From Cricetomys ansorgei (Eukaryota; Chordata; Mammalia; Rodentia; Nesomyidae): DNA of 64,000 bases. Below the pieces are notes generated by a model. The model worked only from the letters and a program-made list of their open reading frames with translations, was not told the DNA's origin and searched no databases. Both the position numbers and the translations under genes were made by a program. Positions 56,801 through 64,000 of the stretch are shown here, in pieces. The stretch is from positions 3,233,501-3,297,500 of the forward strand of contig JAMJFZ010000770.1 of NCBI GenBank assembly GCA_026225945.1, written 5' to 3'. The first letter of the stretch is position 1; each line of letters starts with the position of its first letter.

Positions 56801-58270
56801 CTCCCCTGATATCTAACCAATATGTACATCTGTAAACCTGGAAGTGGCTGCAGAGGGCAGAGGAGTCTAGCACGACAGAGCTAGCATTGTTTCAGCCTTC
56901 CCAGCCCACCAAGTGTGGCACCTTCAAGACAGTAAGTCTGAGAAATCACACCCAGGCCCCTTGGAGGGCATCAGAACCCCTAAGCACTGGGGCTCCCAGG
57001 CCCTTTTTATCTCTATTCATCTGACCAGGAGGTAACTAGGCCTTTTGGCTCTCTCTAGAGTCTTAGAAAGTATGACTTATTTAGTGCCTACTGTGTATTG
57101 AGTAAGGACATCATGGGCATTAACTAACTGCCTGAAGTTAGGGTCATTACTATCCCTCTCAAAGGAAAGTGAACTGTAAATGCTGTTCCTACTGCTGTCC
57201 ATGCCTTCATCAACCCTGCTTCATAACCCCTGTGGCTAGCCAACAACTCCAGCTCTGCATTCTTATCCAGAAATTCTGTGTGGCCCCAGGCAAGTTATTC
57301 TCCCTTACTGGGCCCTCTCTGAACTAAAGGCTAGATCTCATAGCAGTGATCGAGCCTTGCTACTATCTACGCCCTGAGTTCCCAGTCTCATCCTCAGCAG
57401 CAGTAGGTCTGAGTTCAGACAGAGAGGTGGGAAGTATACTCTGCCCAGTCAGTGCAGGTTCCTGTATTCTCCCTGGCTCAAAAGGCAGCTTCAGTACCCA
57501 CCAGAGTGTGGGTTGTGCAGTGCAGGCTCAGCTTACACCCACCTTCCCAGCAGGCTTAAATACTTCTAGTTTTCTTCCCTAATGAAGCCATCAAGATTGA
57601 GGAAGAGGGTCACTACTTAGCCTGAGTCTCAGGAAACAGGAAGTCCAAGGGCCAGGAGGAAGGCAGTGATGGGAGGTGTGAGCCCCCTGAGTATACAGAG
57701 AATCTATGAAGGGTGCAGCAAATATGGCTTCTGGACCAAGCTGCCATCAGTGGGTTGGGGTAGGAACAGGCATCCAGGTGCCAGTTCCTGTCTCTCTACT
57801 TCTAGAGCCAAAAGGTATATGAAAATCCAACTCACTGCTCCCTGTGGGCCAGGGGCTTTGGAGCTCTCTCTTCTTCCAGGCTGAAGGAAGAGTGTAGAGG
57901 TTGACTGGTTGATGAGGGATAAGGTTCTAGGTCTGGCTGCACCCCTGAGCTCATCTCATTACCAGGTATGGTACAGATGAGGTGACCTTTGAAGTGCTTT
58001 GGAGAAGATGTAACCACCTGCTAGGTCCTTAGTCTAAGCCCCTCCTGGACAATGAGTAATGTGGTCGGACCAGAGAGCTTCGAGTCCTGCCCAGCTCTGT
58101 GCCTACTCTGCCTCTTAGAAGTAGATAATTGGTCCGACGTAGGAAGTCTGTGCCCTCCAGCACAGAGCGCCTATGTTTTAGCTAGCTTCCCCTCCCTTCT
58201 CTGAACACTAGAAAGCTGATAGACCAGAGGAAGATTCCCAGTGCTGTGACCATCTGGGACTTATTTGTAC
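56800..58270. other. Noncoding flank
   Basis: A weak ancient-repeat fragment lies at 57070-57170 (TGCCTACTGTGTATTGAG). No exon recognised. Confidence 0.5.
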
Positions 58271-58274
58271 TACT

Positions 58275-58392
58275 TTAGGGGGGCACTTTGAGACAAAGTC
58301 TTGCTATTTAGCCCAGGCTAGCCTTTGAATTCAGAGCTCTGCATTGGTGGCTGAATGCCAGGATTACACCACGCCCAGCTAGAACATTTCAT
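58275..58392 (-). mobile_element. B1 SINE, reverse orientation
   Basis: In plus order: GAGACAAAGTCTTGCTATTT, AGCCCAGGCTAGCCTTTGAA and CCAGGATTACACCACGCCC. This is a typical reversed B1. Confidence 0.75.
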
Positions 58393-58394
58393 CC

Positions 58395-60460
58395 TGTCAT
58401 GCCATCCTCTGATCTTCACAATGGCACTTCTATGAGTGACTAAGATGAGCTACAGAGGGAGGCAGTGGTTTTCACTGGGCCACAGGGCTGGGAAGTACAG
58501 AGAAAACATGAAAGGTGGGTTGCTTCCTGCAGCAGTTTTTCCCTTCACCAGGGCTCCACCAAATAGTAGACTGGGGCTGGTATGTGACAGAGAGCTGGGG
58601 AGACAAATGTAGCATGCCAAGGATAGGGAACAGTGGCCTCCCGCCTCCACCCTACAGCACCTTCACCCTGCAAAAGAGCTCAGGCCTGAGCTCACATCTC
58701 ACATATGCATGCATTTCACACCCTCTTGTCCTAACCTGTCTTCGTGCTCTTCATGGTTCGGTGACTTCCAGAGTACCATCATCACATGCACACAACTCCG
58801 TGTCTGTTTCAATGCAAGCTTCTTTTGTCTCCTAGGACACACCCATCCCAGCCTTCCAGTCCGTATCTACAGTCACCTGCTTGGGAGCCTATTTTGATGA
58901 TACCACGAGCCAAGGTGTCCGCATTGTCTCTATCTCGGAGTGCTGCCAGACTGCCTCCATATCAGTGGCTGACTACAGTGACTGCCTCTTAAGTTCCTGC
59001 GATGGGTCAGGTGCTCAATAGCTCATGCGCTTCAACTCTGGTCTTCACTTGAGCTGAGGACTAGTAATAATGGCTCCGTTTTACTGAAAAGAAACCTGAG
59101 GCACAAGGAATCTCAGTTGTCAGTGCAATACCTCATGGTAGAGACTTTGGTACCCAGTTTGCCCACCTCTAAAAACAAAATGGTTCATCGATCTGTACTA
59201 TCACTCAGTGAATTGACAAGCAGTCAAGTACAGTGGAGATATGGATACACATGGACAGACCAGGCTTCTAGGAAGGACTGTCCAAATCAAATGCCATTCT
59301 GCAGGTTTAGGGAAGAAAAATCACTGACGTTGAACAGGTACTGGAAAGGCAAGCTCTCATGGAGGCTGTAGAAAAACAGACCGGAATGGGACATGGGCCT
59401 GTACAAGACACACAGCAAGGGGTGGGATAGAATCCCAAAGTGACATACATTCCTGCACCTGTAACTTGTCTTTGGGGCTCCTGCAACTGTGCTCTTTTTG
59501 AAGGACACATGGTCCCAGATGCCTTGATGATGCTGAGCTGTTCAGTGAGTGGCTCTAGTCCTTCTCCCCTCAATTAAAATGAAAGAGAAGAAAGAAGATA
59601 AACCAAGGCATTGTTCCCAACTGCAACTGGTGCCAATCAGAACCAGAATCCAGCTGCATAGGACAGAGAAGGAACCAGCTGCCCAGAGGTCTGGACTCAT
59701 CCCTTCTTGCAAGTATCAAGTGCCATTTGGGAGGGCTGGAGGCCACTGCTACCATCATGCTTTCCTTCCTCATCCACTTGCAGCCTCAGGTGAGCTGGAC
59801 CCCTTCCCTGGCAGGCAGGCCCCCACCCTAACAAGACTGTAAGTACCTGTCTTGATGTATAAAGATCTCTCTTCCAGGGCATCACTTTAAACACTGGTTT
59901 GATTCCAGGGTGAACACGGAAGGCTTTTCCACCCACCCTCAGGAAAGAAAGCCATCTGCAGGAGTAGAGGACTGGGAGCCAGAGGCACATCAAACAGCTA
60001 CCCATTTCCTCTTTGGAAAGAGTGGTCCAAGGCTCCATGGCTGTTTCCTTTTACTCACATCCCTTTTGAGAGATACTTCTTTCACCTGAACTCTAACCTT
60101 CTTAGGCCATGGGCCAGTCTGACCCAGATTACCATGTTAATGATCAGCCCTGCAAGAGCAACATTCTGATCACTGAAGAGGGTCTGCCAGAGCTGGCTTC
60201 TCAAGCTTCTTCCTCCCTTTTGAGTTTTTAGAGAACACTTTCTGTTCCACATAAATGCCACAACACTCAGGAGGCAGGCAGATTGCACAATCCACTGTGG
60301 AAGAAGAAAATGGCCTGATGGTTTGGCCAATATCACACAGGTGTGTGTGGAGTGTCTTGTCAGGATTTGAACCCTGACCACTTGATTCCATGTCACCAAT
60401 CTAAGTAGTGATGTTTCAAAAAATGCCCATTCCTAGCATAGGATGCTGCCAGGAGACAGG
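58395..60460. other. Noncoding flank
   Basis: Includes a MIR-like piece at 59050-59110 (TTTACTGAAAAGAAACCTGA GGC). No gene recognised. Confidence 0.5.
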
Positions 60461-60464
60461 CTCT

Positions 60465-60590
60465 CAGACACTTTGATTCATTCAACAAATAATTATTGGC
60501 TATAAGCTGTGTGTCAAGCACAGAGCTAAATGCTGGGGATCCAACAAAGAGGAGGCAGATGTGATCCATGCTGCCACCTGTCTGAAACTC
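60465..60590 (+). mobile_element. Ancient repeat, TTCATTCAACAAAT type
   Basis: TTCATTCAACAAATAATTAT TGGC... and AGCTAAATGCTGGGGATCC follow a well-known ancient mammalian interspersed repeat pattern (L2/MIR class; exact family not certain). A similar fragment lies at 14215-14280. Confidence 0.6.
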
Positions 60591-60684
60591 TGATGGAGCA
60601 AACCAGCCAAATAGGCCCTGTGCCCAGACTTCTGTTCCCAGAGGTTCAGCCCATGTGAACCCAGGGTCCAGGAGCCCTGGGTCC

Positions 60685-60922
60685 AAGGTGTAGAATAGCA
60701 GTTCTCAACCTGTGAGTCTGGACCCCTTTGGGTTCAAACGACCCTTCTATAGGGGTCACTAAGACCGTTTGCAGATCAGATATTTACATTACGACTTATA
60801 ACAGTAGCAAAATTACAGTTATGAAGTAGCAATGAAAATAATTTTATGGTTGGGGTCGCCACAACATGAGGAATTAGGTTAAAGGATCACAGCATTTGGG
60901 AGGTTGAGAGCCACTGAGACAG
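60685..60922 (+). mobile_element. URR1-type hAT-Charlie DNA transposon
   Basis: The element begins AGCAGTTCTCAACCTGTGAG and ends in the inverse of that word (GGTTGAGAGCCACTGAG), giving the terminal inverted repeats of this non-autonomous rodent DNA transposon. The internal words TTACGACTTATAACAGTAGC and AATTATAGTTATG-like sequence are characteristic. It is near full length and inactive, and encodes no protein. Confidence 0.8.
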
Positions 60923-61206
60923 AGTGTCTTCTTACTCTGATGTTGCTCCTCTCTGGCTATGTGAGGTTTTCCTGACATCTGTAAGCACATAGCCTCTCCC
61001 ATGGTTTCTAGGTCCTTGCCCTACTCCCACCTTCTCGGTCAAGTGGTTAATGATTTCCTGGCATGAGTAATTATCCTGGTATAGTGTTTTCTTAAACGCA
61101 ACTTTTCATGGGCACTTGAAGCCAGAGAGGGGCTTCTTGGGTCATCTGACTTGAGCCCCCCACTAAACAAGAACACTTTAGCTCATTCCTCCCAGGAAGT
61201 AACAGT

Positions 61207-61223
61207 CTTTTTTTTTTTTTTGT
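61207..61223. repeat. Poly(T) run
   Basis: About 14-15 T; possibly the reversed tail of a lost retroposon. Confidence 0.8.
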
Positions 61224-61734
61224 ATCCTTCCAGAGGAGATAGACTACTCACTCCTTCACAGAGCAGACCTCTTACCAGCGGTGTGCTAGTAAATGTTTAA
61301 CATCTGGCTCTCCAGACTGGGGGAAACCTGATTCATAGTATCTGTTGATTCCCTTAGTGTAAATAGTCCTACCATGGTGGCCTGGTGCTGCATGCTTAGC
61401 AGTTCACACAGTTGGTGAAAGTTTAACCACTTCCTTTCCTGAGCCAGTATAAGCAGAGTCCCTGGAAGAGCTTGGTCCAGCTTAATTTGCTGGAAAGTTC
61501 TTTCTGGTATTAATACCTCACTGTCCACATGCAACCCTTCACATCTTGATCTGAATCCCATGAGATCCTGGGCTTGGCAGAGATAGTTTAGCCACTTTTC
61601 TCTCTGTCTATCTCCCTACCTCCTTTCTTTCCTTCCTTTCTCCTTTCCTTTCACAAATATTTATTGGGCCCTGGTGACACCATGGTGCTGGGTACTGTGG
61701 CTACACAGATCATATCTTAGTTTCCTCAGCTCCA

Positions 61735-61935
61735 CCTACCCTGACTGTCCATCTCCCAGACCCCACTCAGGCTAACTGACACCCACTCTCTTATGTTGCC
61801 CGCCACCCTTTCTATTCCTGCCTTGGGCCAGCCTGCCTCCCTCTCAAACCCTCCCAGAGCCTTTATCATCCCTTTTGGACATTTATCACTTTCTACCTCG
61901 GATTACAGCTATTTGTGTACATGGCTTATCTCCCT
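61735..61935 (+). mobile_element. L2 LINE fragment
   Basis: CTCCCAGAGCCTTTATCATC and GACATTTATCACTTTCTACC resemble the L2 3' region. Confidence 0.4.
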
Positions 61936-61959
61936 GCCAGACAGAGAGGCAGCTGGGGC

Positions 61960-62130
61960 TGTTCTAAGTGTGGACTTTGGAGCCATGTGACCTGGCCTTC
62001 CATCCCAGCCCTGCCACTAGGAATATGCATTCTCTGGAGCTCACACCACCTTTGGAAGCCTCAGTTTTCTTATCTGCAAAGCAGGCCTGTGATAACCACT
62101 TCCAAGATGGTTTTGGTCATTCAGTGGGAT
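61960..62130 (+). mobile_element. MIR, fairly complete
   Basis: GTGTGGACTTTGGAGCCATG, CCATCCCAGCCCTGCCACTA, AGCCTCAGTTTTCTTATCTG and GTGGGATTAAAATG occur in MIR order. Confidence 0.8.
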
Positions 62131-62344
62131 TAAAATGTAACCTCCTTTTCCTGTTCCTGTCTGGACTTCCATCCTCTTCTGGATAGACTTTGTGCCAATG
62201 CCTCTTCTTAGTCTAATGCTAGTAGCAGACATATATATTATAATGCAAAATACAGGGTCCTTGTCAAAGAACTTACGTGTATGGACACATCCTCTCAAGC
62301 TTGGGACACTGGAACTAATCTACTATTTCTATTAATAGCAGACA

Positions 62345-62470
62345 GTGTGCTGGGCACAGTAGCTCACACCCATAATCCCAGCATTATAGAAACTGAGGCA
62401 GGAGGATCATCAAGAATTTGATGCTAGCCTGGGGACCCTTTTCCAAAACTAACCAATAAATTAAATAAAA
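62345..62470 (+). mobile_element. Old B1-type SINE
   Basis: CTGGGCACAGTAGCTCACAC, CATAATCCCAGCATTATAG and GGCAGGAGGATCATCAAG match B1/proto-B1. It ends in an A-rich tail. Confidence 0.7.
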
Positions 62471-62474
62471 AAAT

Positions 62475-64000
62475 AGTTCAAGGCATAGACAGTCACATAG
62501 ATAACTGGGTGAAAGAGCTGAGATTTGAATCCTGGATAATCAAAACTACAGTTGTTAAACTTGAGGCTCTTCAACAGTGCTATGAGTGCCTATGGCTTGT
62601 AGAGGCGGAAGTGGAGGTGTCCATAATGTTCCCAGCATTTACACATCCCTACTTACTGTAGGCTGGGGATAGAGGTGGAATGATGCAGAGAAGCCACTGA
62701 TCAGCCCTTTAGGCCTCTCAAAAAGTAAAGTGGTTAATATCCAAGAGAGGACCATCTCCAGGCCCTTGGCCAGGGGACAGGCGGTCGCTGATGGATAAGG
62801 CAGTCGGAGGAGGCCCTCTGAAAGAGGCGTTTATGAGGGACTTTGACAAAAATGGACAGACAAGTGAAGTCAGAGTGTGTGTTGTGGAAGAGTATCAGAG
62901 TTTCATCCAGGTAGAAGACTCACATTTATATGTCCACTGTCTTTCAGGGGAGCAAAGGCCATGCAGTGCTCATGGGCTTTAGAAGACAGTATAGAGCAGA
63001 GATCGCTGGGCTGACCTGGGCCAAGTGGATGCTTTGATTCTCTGGAAGCTTCTCTGAGCTTACTTGTACAATAAGTCAAAATGACTCTAAATTTACCCCT
63101 TATTGTGCTCATCTTATCTTTCCAGTTCTCTGAGCCTTAGTTTCTCCTGCAGAATGGTCATGAAGAGCAGACCTTGAAATCAGCTGAAGGATGAAACACA
63201 TGTCAGGAGGTGGGAGCTGGAACTTCTAGGGGGAAGAGATAGGAGGAAGCACGTGGGGGAGAGAGAGGAGATGGTAGGGACAGAGGAGCCCAGCATGCCT
63301 GGATTGAGGTGGCAGGTACCAGGTATGTTCAGTCTTTCTTACATGTTTTCTGTTGCCAAACGCTTTCCAGCTCTGCTGGTGTCTACAGAGGCAGATCCTT
63401 GCTAAACCATGTTCCTCCCACCAGCTTTGGAGAGCCCAACAATGGCTCTTAAAGGCAGGAGTTACAGAGTATACTAAAGAGTCCTTGAGAACATTATTTC
63501 GGTGTCCCAAGGACACTATGAGACCCTCCTTCCCCTGTAACTCTGCCCAAATCACTGTCCCTACCCAGCCTCCTGTAAGAACTTGGTCTCAGGTATGTGC
63601 CAGGGCCCTAGAATGAAAACTAACCCTTCCAGGGCCCTTGGAGGCATGGGGGTATACTGAAAGGATGAATTAATCCAGCCTCACTCTCAGGGGCTCTCTA
63701 TGATGCTAATCTCTTCTGCTTTTGATTCACACACACACACCCCTCTTTCCCCAGTCCCAGCCCAGTTTGAGCTGGGGCCTAGGGTTGCACTGGAGCTGGG
63801 ATTAGGGCTGCTTTGGTAAGGCCCAGCACATCCACAATGAAGCAGAACGGTTTTATCCCTGGGCAGGGGATAAGAGCCAAAGTTACTTGCCTGGAATTAT
63901 GCACTGTGCTCTCCTTTGACAGAACTTTCTCACTCACACTTTTCCTCTCCTGGGCTGAGGGACTCTGGGGGTCCCATGTCACGCAGGAGCCGAGCATGCC
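62475..64000. other. Noncoding flank
   Basis: A weak MIR-like piece (CTGAGCCTTAGTTTCTCCTG) lies at 63131 and a short (CA)n at 63729. No gene recognised up to the window end. Confidence 0.5.

Noticed and set aside
1..64000. Novel prokaryote-type or phage system
   Set aside because: All evidence points to rodent nuclear DNA: rodent SINEs, microsatellites, a CpG island and no operon-like gene packing.

Overview
The window is nuclear DNA of a muroid rodent (mouse, rat or hamster type). The evidence is the set of SINEs: B1, B4 (a B1-ID fusion), ID and B2/B3 copies, a URR1-type hAT-Charlie element, and many long (CA)n, (TTTC)n and (GA)n microsatellites. None of the SINEs looks young, so I cannot separate mouse from rat or hamster. 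Nothing in it is bacterial or viral. No recognisable protein-coding gene, rRNA, tRNA or CRISPR array was found. The open frames are short, lie on both strands, often run through repeats or start at non-ATG codons, and resemble no family I know.

Layout. About 1-51.8 kb is GC-moderate, CpG-poor noncoding DNA. It is rich in very old mammalian repeats (MIR, L2, one decayed L1M piece), poor in young L1 and LTR elements, and carries scattered rodent SINEs and microsatellites. Several AT-rich, repeat-free blocks packed with homeodomain, MEF2, E-box and octamer motifs look like candidate conserved enhancers (about 13.8-14.03, 19.19-19.36, 21.87-22.03, 31.67-31.88, 42.78-42.86 and 48.12-48.27 kb). A minisatellite with a 67-bp duplication lies at 39.3-39.66 kb and a strong polypurine G-rich tract at 40.85-41.11 kb.

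About 51.8-55.9 kb is a CpG-dense promoter domain. It contains two good minus-strand splice donors (exon ends at 53785 and 52010), an inverted pair of TEAD/MCAT motifs, GC boxes and a perfect CRE. The simplest reading is that this is the 5' end of a gene transcribed toward lower coordinates, with alternative first exons, and that 1-52 kb is its large first intron and/or regulatory flank. A weaker plus-strand splice signal is also present, so a divergent transcript is possible. I could not identify the gene. About 55.9-64 kb returns to noncoding flank with MIR, L2, B1 and URR1 copies.

How the parts may work together (inference): the promoter carries TEAD sites and the candidate elements carry MEF2, E-box and POU sites. 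That would suit a developmentally regulated gene, perhaps muscle or mesenchymal, with distributed intronic enhancers. Conservation and transcript data are needed to test this.
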